A stretch of DNA of 21,705 nucleotides from UBA920 sp038257015 (lineage in GTDB: Bacteria; Patescibacteriota; Doudnabacteria; UBA920): NCBI GenBank assembly GCA_038257015.1, contig JBBSJS010000012.1:1-21705 (forward strand), given 5' to 3'. Position 1 is the stretch's first letter; each line of letters starts with the position of its first letter. Below the pieces are notes generated by a model that was given only the letters and a program-made list of their open reading frames with translations, searched no databases and was not told the origin of the DNA. The position numbers and the translations under genes are program-made. This document shows, one piece after another, positions 1 to 5,967 of this stretch.

Positions 1-2
1 AC

Positions 3-113
3 AGAACTTTTGTAGGACCACTTACGGTGGAATACCGGAAAGCAAAAGATTACTACGAACAGTTATTTAAAAATGTTGTGGAAAATTCCAAACAAGAGCT
101 TGGTACTCAATAA
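3..113 (+). CDS. C-terminal fragment of an unknown protein
   Basis: An open frame enters from the left edge and ends at TAA (111-113). The 36 visible residues include VEYRKAKDYYEQLF and end KQELGTQ. They look like a charged amphipathic helix. The start and main domain lie outside the window, so no function can be given. The stop is followed directly by a strong terminator shared with the convergent rplL. Frame and stop are clear; identity is unknown. Confidence 0.6.
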   Translation, partial: RTFVGPLTVEYRKAKDYYEQLFKNVVENSKQELGTQ

Positions 114-126
114 TTATTTTCAATAT

Positions 127-158
127 AAAAAGACCCTCGCATTCGGAGGGTCTTTTTT
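127..158. terminator. Bidirectional intrinsic terminator between convergent genes
   Basis: The stem AGACCCTC/GAGGGTCT (131-138 with 146-153) is flanked by A-runs on the left and T-runs on the right. It can end both the + strand gene on the left and rplL on the - strand. Confidence 0.9.
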
Positions 159-180
159 CAAATCTATAAGTTTTGGGTTA

Positions 181-588
181 TTACTTTAAAGCAACAGTTC
201 CGCCAGCTTCTTCGATTTTAGCTTTTAGAGCTTCAGCATCAGCTTTACCCAAGCCTTCTTTAACAACTTGTGGAGCGCCGTCTACTAAGTCTTTGGCTTC
301 TTTTAAGCCAAGGCCAGTAACTTCACGAACTACTTTGATAACATTGATTTTGTTATCACCAGCAGCTGTAAGTTCAACATTGAATTCAGTTTGTTCTTCA
401 GCGGCAGCAGCTCCAGCGCCTGCAGCAGGCATAGCACCCATCATCATAGGAGCAGCAGCTGATACACCAAATTTATCTTCTAATACTTTTACTAATTCGG
501 AAAGTTCCAATACAGACAACTTTTCGATTTCTTCTACTAAGCCTTTGAACTTAGCAGGAACTTCTACTTTTGTAGTTTCTTCTGACAT
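181..588 (-). CDS. rplL: 50S ribosomal protein L7/L12
   Basis: L7/L12 forms the ribosomal stalk dimers that bind L10 and recruit and stimulate the translational GTPases. The 135 residues show the usual order. An N-terminal dimerisation helix pair (SVLELSELVKVLEDKFGV, about 28-45) is followed by an Ala/Gly/Met-rich hinge (about 46-65). The compact C-terminal domain then carries INVIKVVREVTGLGLKEAK and the closing GGTVALK. The length is slightly above the common 120-130. The ATG has no SD; the upstream sequence is AT-rich. rplJ lies upstream on the same strand, the classic rplJ-rplL order, but with an unusually long and structured 190-bp spacer. It ends before a shared terminator. Confidence 0.97.
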   Translation of the reverse strand: MSEETTKVEVPAKFKGLVEEIEKLSVLELSELVKVLEDKFGVSAAAPMMMGAMPAAGAGAAAAEEQTEFNVELTAAGDNKINVIKVVREVTGLGLKEAKDLVDGAPQVVKEGLGKADAEALKAKIEEAGGTVALK

Positions 589-639
589 ATTGTTATAAGT
601 TATTAATTAATTGTTTTCTGCAAATTCGATTTATAGATA

Positions 640-779
640 GTTTTCACTACTAGATATTAAACTCAATAGTTGAGGCTTATGCGAGGAAGAAGTTGAGTAT
701 CCAGCGAGGCGTAGTGTAACTACGGCGAGTTGGAACGCAAACTTCTGACAAAGCAGAAGTCCAAGTAGTGAGTTTATTG
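640..779 (-). other. Hairpin-rich spacer between rplJ and rplL
   Basis: This stretch has no ORF. AAACTCA (659-665) can pair with TGAGTTT (769-775) to close a region holding two perfect hairpins: CGTAGT-GTA-ACTACG (710-724) and ACTTCTG-acaaag-CAGAAGT (741-760). Neither is followed by a T-run on the - strand, so it is not an ordinary terminator. It could be an RNA that tunes the L10:L12 ratio, or a dispersed palindromic element inserted in the operon. The function is unproven. Confidence 0.45.
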
Positions 780-1295
780 TTATTTCTGTGCGACTGCGTT
801 TAATACGTTGATTAACCCACGGATATTTCCAGCCAATACATTAACGAATCCAGATACTGGAGCGTTAATTGTGGCAATCAAATGAGCACGAAGTTGATCT
901 TTACTAGGTAGATCGGCCAAAGCCATAATCTGCTCTTGAGATGCAACACTACCATCAACTACACCGCTTAAGATATTGATTGTCTTTACTTCTTTGGAAA
1001 TTCCTTTAATGATTCTAGCCGGAGCTACTTCATCATCTGCAGAAATCGAAAGAATAACGGGCGCTTTGTTGTCTAAATTAGAAGCGTCTAAACCGTTAGC
1101 TTCGTATGCTTTTTTGATCAGACTTACTTTGTAGACTTTGCTAGCAACTCCTTCAGCGCTTAAAGCGCGACGGAATTTATCAATATCTTTTACAGTGGTA
1201 CCGCGATATTCGCTCAATACCATAGACTTTGCAGAAGCTACTCTTTCGGTTAGCTCTTTTAAGTCTTGTTCTTTTTGTTCTCTAGTTTTTGCCAT
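780..1295 (-). CDS. rplJ: 50S ribosomal protein L10
   Basis: L10 anchors the L7/L12 dimers to 23S rRNA at the stalk base. The 171-residue length is normal. The N-terminal domain is recognisable (MAKTREQKEQDLKELTERVA, then VLSEYRGTTVKDIDKFRRAL, typical of the L10 rRNA-binding fold). Further motifs are APVILSISADDEVAPARIIK, then LADLPSKDQLRAHLIATINAP and a C-terminal helix, LINVLNAVAQK, that would bind L12. It starts at ATG (MAKT) without an SD. rplL is downstream, and a hairpin-rich leader, probably a ribosomal-protein autoregulatory leader, is upstream. Confidence 0.97.
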   Translation of the reverse strand: MAKTREQKEQDLKELTERVASAKSMVLSEYRGTTVKDIDKFRRALSAEGVASKVYKVSLIKKAYEANGLDASNLDNKAPVILSISADDEVAPARIIKGISKEVKTINILSGVVDGSVASQEQIMALADLPSKDQLRAHLIATINAPVSGFVNVLAGNIRGLINVLNAVAQK

Positions 1296-1298
1296 ATA

Positions 1299-1400
1299 TA
1301 CTTTTAGAGTGGCAAACCCAGAAGGGGTTTTCCCCTTCCAACATCCCGCTTTGCGGGATTGCCTCCCTTTCCTTAGTTACCTCACCACTGGCAAAGCCAG
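1299..1400 (-). promoter_or_regulatory. Candidate L10 leader (three stacked hairpins)
   Basis: Three perfect hairpins precede rplJ on the - strand: CTGGC/GCCAG (1388-1400), ATCCCGC/GCGGGAT (1343-1359) and GAAGGGG/CCCCTTC (1321-1338). rplJ leaders bound by L10 are known in many bacteria. Position and structure fit that role, but I could not match the Rfam consensus by eye. A possible -10 (TATAGT, - strand, 1411-1416) lies just upstream, without a convincing -35. Confidence 0.5.
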
Positions 1401-1474
1401 ATGATTCGGTACTATAATGTTCGACCTTTAATTTTTGCCCTTTGTAGGAGCAAACTAAAATCCGTCACTAAGAA

Positions 1475-1501
1475 CAATAAAACTCGGAAAGTTTCCGAGT
1501 T
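1475..1501 (-). terminator. Intrinsic terminator-like hairpin upstream of the rplJ promoter region
   Basis: AACTCGGAA...TTCCGAGTT (1481-1501) forms a 9-bp stem. On the - strand it is followed by TTTTATTG. No gene that it would end is visible on the - strand, so it may insulate rplJ from antisense transcription. Confidence 0.55.
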
Positions 1502-1639
1502 ACAAAATTACAAGGCCAATGGCGCTAGTATAAGTTCCTCGGTGGGCTGCTATCCCCTCATAGAAGAAGAATTTAGCTTTTAAAACCAATTTGGTTGCCA
1601 ACTGTCTTTGGATATTTAGTTGTCTCAATTATATACTTA

Positions 1640-1669
1640 CTTGACATTCGTGTCAAGTTGTGTTATGAT
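1640..1669 (+). promoter_or_regulatory. Sigma70-type promoter with a palindromic operator over -35
   Basis: TTGACA (1641-1646), a 17-bp spacer and TATGAT (1664-1669) give a near-consensus promoter for the small + gene. The -35 box is inside the perfect palindrome CTTGACA-ttcg-TGTCAAG (1640-1657). That is a natural repressor site, or a short hairpin if transcribed from upstream. Confidence 0.8.
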
Positions 1670-1705
1670 GTTTAGCATTTATTATAAAGTACAGTCGGAG
1701 GAATT

Positions 1706-1894
1706 ATGATCGTGCAAACGAATGACCAATTAAGTGAAGAAAAATCTTCCAAGCTCGGTGAGGATGAAGTTAAGGAGCGTGAAAAACGCTTACAAAGAAA
1801 GTTCAAAGACTCCAAAGTGGAGTTAACTGAGAACTCTGGAAAGCTTACACACTCTGACGGAAGCTCTATTAAAATAGAATTCGAAAAAGAGTAA
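1706..1894 (+). CDS. Small charged protein of unknown function
   Basis: This is a 62-residue, highly charged, Cys-free protein with a Lys/Glu-rich helical middle (EDEVKEREKRLQRKFK). The polar C-terminal half (KVELTENSGKLTHSDG then IKIEFEKE) looks like two or three beta strands. It has no signal peptide and no membrane segment. The start is fixed by GGAGG 4 nt before ATG and by a near-consensus promoter about 36 nt upstream, so it is a real monocistronic unit. A terminator follows. I do not recognise a family. The promoter's palindrome suggests regulated expression. Confidence 0.8.
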   Translation: MIVQTNDQLSEEKSSKLGEDEVKEREKRLQRKFKDSKVELTENSGKLTHSDGSSIKIEFEKE

Positions 1895-1920
1895 GTCTTT
1901 CGTTAGCCTTTAGAACAAGG

Positions 1921-1953
1921 AAAAGTGAGTCTCATTAAGAGCTCACTTTTTTA
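1921..1953. terminator. Terminator shared by convergent genes
   Basis: The stem AAAAGTGAG/CTCACTTTT (1921-1929 with 1942-1950) has T-runs on the + strand and T4 on the - strand. The - strand gene's TAA (1935-1937) sits in the loop. Confidence 0.85.
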
Positions 1954-3245
1954 ATTGCCAAATTTATTTTTTCCAACTTCCAATGTGGTGGATTACTGGC
2001 CAAAGCTTTGTTTAAAATTTCTTCTGCTTCAAGAACTGTAACTTTCGAAGTTTCTACAGAATTTATCAGAACGAATAGATATTCTTCTAGGTCAATATCT
2101 GTGACGTTTATAATGTAATAATTTAAGTCTTTCAGTAAACTCTCAGTATTAGAGTAGCGATTAACTCTTTTCTCAACCCAAACAGAGTTTTTTACTCGGC
2201 GTTGATAGTCTGTGTCAAAATCTTTAAATTTTTTGGCTAACTCTTCTCTTTCAAGATCTTCCCTACTCATGCTCAAAGGCTCAAGGTTGCGAGTAAGTGT
2301 GTACGGATCAAGGACTGTGGCGTCTTCGCCGATAACCTCTTTTTGAGGCGCAAAGTCAATTAAATATACATCGGAATAATCCTCTGACGCCATGATATTC
2401 CTAGCATGGCTATCCCAAAGAGATAAACCGCTATCTGCTAATAACTTGATAGTATTTTTGACTTTATCTAAAGTGTCTTTTGGAAAAATGAAACCATCTT
2501 TTTGCAGAAACTTATAAAGTCTTTGTTCATTTTCAGATTCAACTTTTCGTTTCTCAAAAATCCTTTCCCCTTCTCTAGTCGCCTTTCCACCAGGTTTAGC
2601 AAAGCTAAACTCAATACCAACTGCGCTGTGCAACATATTGAAATTGTCTTTATCAATAGTTTCTAAGTAAGGGCTTTGCTTTCGCTCTAAAGCTTCAGTA
2701 AATAATTTAGTTGCTAAGTCTTTGCCTTCAATCCAGTCCATTAAAAATACCCCAACTTTGTTATCGCTGGGAATATTCACACCTTCTTCTTGAAGGTGTG
2801 ATTTTAAAGAGTCGTCGGCATTGAATGTGTCAAAGAAATATACCTGTGGTATTTTCGCAAAACTATCTGGATTAGCTCCATCAAGAATTGCTTTAGCAAT
2901 AATGTCATAAGCTTTTTGCTGATTTTGGGCTTCTTTTTCTAGATCTTTATAATCACCAACTTTTAATAACTTACCAGCATAGTCTTGGACCTCTGCATTT
3001 TCGCCTAAGCTCTCAGATTCTAGTTGGCGAGTAATTTTAAAGATAACCCCATTATTGCCTTCGTTTACTTTGTGTTCATGGGCCAGGTGCTCATAAATCA
3101 TATCTTTGATAAATTCAAACTCTGTCTGGAGTTTTTCATTATGAGAAAAGTCTTTACCTGCTGAGTTGGTAAATTCTGGGTTTTGTGCATCAAACGCATC
3201 TGGTGATGCTGGTTCAACTCGTCGTGGATTTTCGAGATTATTCAT
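1935..3245 (-). CDS. Protein-kinase-fold protein
   Basis: 436 residues, cytosolic. Kinase-like landmarks appear in order. A glycine loop NEGNNGVIFK (61-70) is followed by a candidate ATP lysine in GKLLKVGD (91-98). The hinge-like stretch is VFLMDWIEGKDL (166-177). A catalytic loop LSLWDSHARNIM (274-285) has D278, H280 and N283, and a metal-binding site YLIDFA (294-299) has D297. This resembles the aminoglycoside-phosphotransferase/RIO/Bud32-like kinase superfamily more than classical Ser/Thr kinases. The substrate is unknown. The C-terminal about 100 residues (WVEKRVNRYSN onward) are helical and unassigned. The start is ATG with AAGGAC about 8 nt upstream. The last codons lie in the terminator stem. 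Confidence 0.7.
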   Translation of the reverse strand: MNNLENPRRVEPASPDAFDAQNPEFTNSAGKDFSHNEKLQTEFEFIKDMIYEHLAHEHKVNEGNNGVIFKITRQLESESLGENAEVQDYAGKLLKVGDYKDLEKEAQNQQKAYDIIAKAILDGANPDSFAKIPQVYFFDTFNADDSLKSHLQEEGVNIPSDNKVGVFLMDWIEGKDLATKLFTEALERKQSPYLETIDKDNFNMLHSAVGIEFSFAKPGGKATREGERIFEKRKVESENEQRLYKFLQKDGFIFPKDTLDKVKNTIKLLADSGLSLWDSHARNIMASEDYSDVYLIDFAPQKEVIGEDATVLDPYTLTRNLEPLSMSREDLEREELAKKFKDFDTDYQRRVKNSVWVEKRVNRYSNTESLLKDLNYYIINVTDIDLEEYLFVLINSVETSKVTVLEAEEILNKALASNPPHWKLEKINLAIKKVSS

Positions 3246-3302
3246 AGATTTAGTCCTTTTCTAAATTATACACAATTATTGGGATATATTTTAACAAATT
3301 TA

Positions 3303-3333
3303 GATAAAATAAAGCCGCCTAAAAAGACGGCCT
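3303..3333 (-). terminator. Terminator of the zinc-ribbon gene
   Basis: On the - strand, GCCGTC-TTTTTA-GGCGGC (one G-U pair) is followed by TTTATTTTA. It lies 32 bp after the stop of the 3366-3635 gene. Confidence 0.7.
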
Positions 3334-3365
3334 TCACTCATCTTTGATTTATATCTAGATAAGGG

Positions 3366-3635
3366 TCAAAACATTTGTTTGTATAACGGTTGCATTAGCT
3401 CTTTTGTCAGCTTAATGGACTTTACTTCGGGGATAACCGAATCAATTCCACAGACTGGACATAAAGCTGTCTGCTCACCGTCTACCCACTCATTAATGGG
3501 TTTATCTGCAACCAAATATATTTCGCGACAATAGTAACAGCCATAACGTGTAACCGGCAACACGCGACCGGCGCCTGTAAAATGCGCACGGTGCATACTG
3601 TTAAGTACTGTCACGCAAACATGATGCTTGCTCAT
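3366..3635 (-). CDS. Small zinc-ribbon protein
   Basis: The 89 residues have two cysteine pairs, CYYC (33-36) and CPVC (58-61), spaced as in a zinc ribbon. The first is followed by REIYLVAD and the second by GIDSVIPEV. The central KPINEWVDGEQTALCPVCGI is similar to small zinc-finger proteins often seen on phages and mobile elements. That resemblance is from memory, not a search. The start has AGGAGG 7 nt upstream. A hairpin (TCTTCC/GGAAGA, 3679-3699) lies in its leader. It is the first gene of the SD-rich accessory region. A nucleic-acid or protein adaptor role is only a guess. Confidence 0.8.
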   Translation of the reverse strand: MSKHHVCVTVLNSMHRAHFTGAGRVLPVTRYGCYYCREIYLVADKPINEWVDGEQTALCPVCGIDSVIPEVKSIKLTKELMQPLYKQMF

Positions 3636-3732
3636 AATTACCTCCTTTTTAAGTAATTAGTCACCGGTTAAAATAGTGTCTTCCTTAAAAAACGGAAGAT
3701 TTCATAATAACTTTAAAATAAATTTTGGTCAA

Positions 3733-3766
3733 TAAAAAAAGACAGCTTCTGTTTCAAGGTGCTGTC
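3733..3766 (-). terminator. Strong intrinsic terminator ending the tmRNA-like transcript unit
   Basis: On the - strand, GACAGC (3761-3766) pairs with GCTGTC (3741-3746), followed by seven T. It closes the run 5007 to 3779. Confidence 0.9.
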
Positions 3767-3778
3767 GAACCCAAGCGG

Positions 3779-3847
3779 TTATTTTGCAGAACGCCTCCCT
3801 GCTTTTGTCAGAGTTTCCTCATTTTCTTTCCTCCATTGCAACCTCAT
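3779..3847 (-). CDS. Possible 22-residue coupled peptide
   Basis: The ATG begins 1 nt after the TGA of the 100-residue membrane gene. It reads MRLQWRKENEETLTKAGRRS and two more residues, then TAA just before the terminator. The peptide is basic and helical. There is no SD of its own, so translation would need coupling. It may also simply be 3' UTR. Confidence 0.3.
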   Translation of the reverse strand: MRLQWRKENEETLTKAGRRSAK

Positions 3848-3848
3848 T

Positions 3849-4151
3849 TCAGTTGCGGTCTGTGCCAGAGATTAAACTCTTGGCTCGATCTTGTTGCTCT
3901 AACTTCGAGCTAAAGATCCATTCCAGTTTCCAAAGAATAGACATTGCAAACGCCGAACCCACCATAAAGATGTAATACATGTTCGAAGTTGCAGTATCCA
4001 TAACCCAGAAACTGTACAAGGTCCAAGTCGCATCGTTGTTTGAACGAATGACAGATTCAATCTCAAACCAAATTGAGAAGAATGGAATCACAGTTGCAAC
4101 CAACCAAAATGGAACTAGAACCACCCAAAAGATATAGACAAAAATTTTCAT
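3849..4151 (-). CDS. Small two-helix membrane protein
   Basis: The 100 residues have two hydrophobic segments, IFVYIFWVVLVPFWLVATVI (about 3-22) and a region around MYYIFMVGSAFAMSILW (about 58-74). A charged tail follows (SKLEQQDRAKSLISGTDRN). The protein is Trp- and Phe-rich. I do not recognise a family. The start is fixed by AGGAGG 6 nt before ATG. The SD begins only about 7 nt after the CCA end of the tmRNA-like RNA, so the RNA and this mRNA are probably cut from one precursor. The unit ends at the terminator 3733-3766. Confidence 0.75.
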   Translation of the reverse strand: MKIFVYIFWVVLVPFWLVATVIPFFSIWFEIESVIRSNNDATWTLYSFWVMDTATSNMYYIFMVGSAFAMSILWKLEWIFSSKLEQQDRAKSLISGTDRN

Positions 4152-4169
4152 AATTCCCTCCTAAAGAAA

Positions 4170-4298
4170 TGGTGGAGATGCTGGGATTTGAACCCAGATC
4201 TTGTAATAAATATCTGAAGCAGGTCAACACGGTAATGATAGTAGTTAGTTATCCCGCTCACTGTCAGCAATTATCACAATCGAATGCCTGTCATCCCC
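4170..4298 (-). ncRNA. tmRNA-like RNA: tRNA-like domain and helix 2 without a tag domain
   Basis: Read on the - strand. The 5' end GGGGATG (4292-4298) pairs with CATCTCC (4174-4180). The third pair is G-U (G3-U70, the alanine identity element of tmRNA). Discriminator A and an encoded CCA follow (4170-4173). The T-arm is CTGGG-TTCAAAT-CCCAG (4181-4197). The 5' segment GACAGGCATTCGATT matches the degenerate D-arm of tmRNA rather than a tRNA D-arm. Helix 2 follows as TGTGATAA/TTATTACA, CTGA/TCAG and AGCGGG/CCTGCT, with bulges. This helix closes a loop of about 29 nt, where a normal tmRNA carries about 230 nt with pseudoknots and the tag frame. There is no resume codon plus tag. It could be a minimised tmRNA, a decoy, or a deletion relic. 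Identification as tmRNA-derived is firm; function is open. Confidence 0.8.
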
Positions 4299-4449
4299 TT
4301 CCTCAAGCAACTACAAATAATTTCTTAAGGAAGGGAGAGAAACTTTTTCTGGTATAGGTTTCTCTGTAAAGCACCAGTTTATTTTTCGTCGGACACAGCT
4401 GGCTCCGACTAGCAATCACCACTTCAATGAAGTGATTATTCCCATACAG
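4299..4449 (-). other. Spacer between barrel-like gene and tmRNA-like RNA
   Basis: This contains three hairpins: AGAGAAAC/GTTTCTCT (4336-4365), GTCGGA/TCCGAC (4388-4409) and a bulged AATCAC...GTGATT (about 4413-4437). None is followed by T-runs on the - strand, so no terminator separates the upstream gene from the RNA, and co-transcription is likely. No clear promoter was seen. Confidence 0.4.
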
Positions 4450-5007
4450 TTAGAAACTATATTTGACCCCAAACTTGGCAGTTTGAGTGGAGAGATATTC
4501 TCCCCCGACGGAGAGTCGGGTCTTGGGAATCGCGAGCTCCATCCGCGGACCTGTGCCTTGATAGCGTTGGGATACTATCGACACAGTCAGAACTTTACTA
4601 GCCTTGAAGCTAGCTTCGTTCCGGTACCAAAAGGTACTGCCCTTTTCCAGAACAAGAAGATTCGAAAATCTCCCTTTTCCGGTCCAGATGAAACCTGCGC
4701 CCTTTACGGGTTTTTTGCCGGTCTCAAGCCCAGCTGCGATACCAACTTGAATCCAGTTTTTAGGCTGGAAAGTTGGTCCACAGTACACTTGAGAATAAGG
4801 TTTGCTGGCTTGGATCCAGCAATACACTCCCGTCTTACCTTTACCACCGTAGGTGATATTGGCTTTGACTTGCGGAGTTACCTTACCACCAGTTACGGTA
4901 TTCTCCTGTTCGATTGTGCCGTGGAAGGCATTTTTCGAAACAGAATCCTGACCATAAATCGGTGCCACAAAAATGATTGCGAAAACTATAACAATTATAA
5001 TTTTCAT
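4450..5007 (-). CDS. Exported protein resembling an outer-membrane beta-barrel
   Basis: The 185 residues begin with a classic signal peptide (MKIIIVIVFAIIFVAPIYGQ, cleavage likely after YG). The mature part has alternating hydrophobic/polar strands rich in Gly, Tyr and Trp (VGIAAGLETGKK, KGAGFIWTGKGRF, STFWYRNEASF, RLSVGGEYLS). It ends in FGVKYSF with a terminal Phe, the hallmark of outer-membrane barrels recognised by BamA. Two Cys (about 78 and 92) could form a disulfide. This is odd for a Patescibacterium, which lacks a typical outer membrane. The sequence may have been acquired, or act on a host cell. SD AGGAGG lies 14 nt before ATG, longer than usual. A leader hairpin precedes it. Confidence 0.7.
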   Translation of the reverse strand: MKIIIVIVFAIIFVAPIYGQDSVSKNAFHGTIEQENTVTGGKVTPQVKANITYGGKGKTGVYCWIQASKPYSQVYCGPTFQPKNWIQVGIAAGLETGKKPVKGAGFIWTGKGRFSNLLVLEKGSTFWYRNEASFKASKVLTVSIVSQRYQGTGPRMELAIPKTRLSVGGEYLSTQTAKFGVKYSF

Positions 5008-5040
5008 AAGCTTTTATAATTCCTCCTGAAAAATCTTTTT

Positions 5041-5064
5041 CACAACATAATAATTTATGTTCTG
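5041..5064 (-). promoter_or_regulatory. Leader hairpin (class: follows terminator, precedes SD)
   Basis: On the - strand, CAGAACATAA/TTATGTTGTG pairs (one mismatch). It sits between the preceding terminator's T-run and the AGGAGG of the barrel-like gene. It is one of several similar elements at 5338, 5968, 6964, 7689 and 9883. Confidence 0.6.
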
Positions 5065-5096
5065 GAAAAGATGCTCGACATTTGTCGTGTCGAGCA
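5065..5096 (-). terminator. Intrinsic terminator
   Basis: On the - strand, TGCTCGAC-(9 nt)-GTCGAGCA is a perfect 8-bp stem followed by TCTTTTCC. Confidence 0.8.
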
Positions 5097-5259
5097 GATA
5101 CGACTAGCAGGTTTTGTATGTTGTGAACCCGTCGACTCATACTATTGGCCAAATAGAATGCACACTGTCGACAACACTGGATTGCAAGTCACACAACTTG
5201 GCAGAAAATCCCACTACGGGGATCAGCTGGCAAGTTGCCACACAAAACGCGCCCCGCGC
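5097..5259 (-). other. ORF-poor, hairpin-rich segment (candidate RNA)
   Basis: There are two nested stems. One pairs GTCGAC with GTCGAC around inner CTATT-ggcca-AATAG (about 5131-5172). The other pairs CAACTTG with CAAGTTG around inner ATCCC/GGGAT (about 5195-5238). With the terminator 5065-5096 and the leader hairpin at 5338-5363 this looks like a short structured transcript. Alternatively it is the remains of a gene, because the frame of the upstream mini-ORF stays open for about 40 codons past its TAA. Confidence 0.4.
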
Positions 5260-5316
5260 TTAATACTGCTCACTGGTACCACCTGTACCAGCTCCTTGGT
5301 ATATTATTTCTATCAT
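5260..5316 (-). CDS. Possible 18-residue peptide
   Basis: It reads MIEIIYQGAGTGGTSEQY then TAA. It follows a purine-rich SD-like AGGGGG about 5 nt before ATG and a leader hairpin of the local class. It may be a real peptide, a leader peptide for the structured RNA after it, or the stump of a broken gene. Confidence 0.35.
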   Translation of the reverse strand: MIEIIYQGAGTGGTSEQY

Positions 5317-5337
5317 CTATCCCCCTGATTCAATTTT

Positions 5338-5363
5338 GAAAACACAACCGAAGTTCTGTTCTC
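5338..5363 (-). promoter_or_regulatory. Leader hairpin (same class)
   Basis: On the - strand, GAGAACAGAAC-ttcg-GTTGTGTTTTC has one G-U pair and one mismatch. It directly follows the TTTTTT of the preceding terminator and is followed by AAAATTGA. It shares the TTGTGTTTTC right arm with the element at 7689. Confidence 0.6.
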
Positions 5364-5397
5364 AAAAAAGATGCTCAAGGTTTTAACCTACTTGAGC
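5364..5397 (-). terminator. Intrinsic terminator
   Basis: On the - strand, GCTCAAG-(11 nt)-CTTGAGC is followed by ATCTTTTTT. Confidence 0.85.
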
Positions 5398-5604
5398 GGT
5401 GAGGTTGCTAAGTTATCGACTTAGAGCGACTGGTTTTACCCAGATTGCTTATTAATTTCATAATGCGTTACTATCTCACGACAGTTGCTTTATGCTCAAT
5501 ACATTTTCCGCAGTAACATTCTGCTTCACGCTTTTCGGTCTTTTATAGCGCATTGTATCGAGTATCCCCCAGTCAGACTAAGCTCTGGGGTTGCATTGAA
5601 TCCA
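5398..5604 (-). other. Hairpin-rich 3' region after the 93-residue gene
   Basis: Stems include CCCCAG/CTGGGG (about 5569-5592), AATGCG...CGCATT closing a larger loop (about 5461-5555), CTGG/CCAG (5430-5443) and CTAAGT/ACTTAG (5408-5423). Short reading pieces occur, among them a stretch with CYCGKC that lacks a start codon. No gene has an SD here. It could be a long structured 3' UTR, an RNA, or decayed coding sequence. Confidence 0.35.
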
Positions 5605-5886
5605 TCACACAGACGAATCTTCTTCCAGGCTTCTCTTTGGAAGATCTTCCATTATAAAAGGTATTTCTACCTCAACAACAGAATAATCTTCATAAAGATA
5701 TAGTTCTGGAGCGCCTGGATTTTTTTTACTAAAGCTTGCTGCAGCATTTTCTGCATCTTGCTTTGTAAAATAAATCTTACGCTGGATTTCGTCTATGATA
5801 TATGGTAAGTGCGGTTCGTCCGTACAGAAATCCCAACCACTACTGTTGAGAATAACTATAAAGACTTTGGTGCTACCAGGTTTCAT
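5605..5886 (-). CDS. Small hypothetical protein
   Basis: 93 residues, cytosolic. The N-terminal half is beta-rich (STKVFIVILNSSGWDFCTDE) and is followed by YIIDEIQRKIYFTKQDAENAAASFSKK. That pattern of strand, then helix with residue-by-residue 'AENAA' spacing, is common in small alpha/beta proteins of phage or mobile origin. The acidic end is SLEEDSSV. There is one Cys. Family not recognised. The start is set by AGGAGG 8 nt upstream of ATG. It is its own transcription unit: a leader hairpin (5968-5993) follows the terminator of the upstream gene. Confidence 0.75.
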   Translation of the reverse strand: MKPGSTKVFIVILNSSGWDFCTDEPHLPYIIDEIQRKIYFTKQDAENAAASFSKKNPGAPELYLYEDYSVVEVEIPFIMEDLPKRSLEEDSSV

Positions 5887-5967
5887 AGCAAAGTCCTCCT
5901 GTTTTGATATCTCGTGCGATCCTTATCAGTCCACGAACCTAGTAACATTCTAGGGTTTTACCAATTT

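Noticed and set aside
4170..4298. Ordinary tRNA, or tRNA with an intron or long variable arm
   Set aside because: There is no D-stem/D-loop of tRNA type, no anticodon arm and no intron motif. The 5' part and helix 2 match tmRNA, and G3-U70 fits tmRNA.
4432..5019. Long + strand ORF opposite the barrel-like gene
   Set aside because: It is a shadow: no SD, and the - strand frame has signal peptide, SD and a sensible C-terminus.
4883..5152. 89-codon - strand ORF upstream of and overlapping the barrel-like gene
   Set aside because: It runs through the terminator and leader hairpin, lacks an SD and overlaps a better gene.
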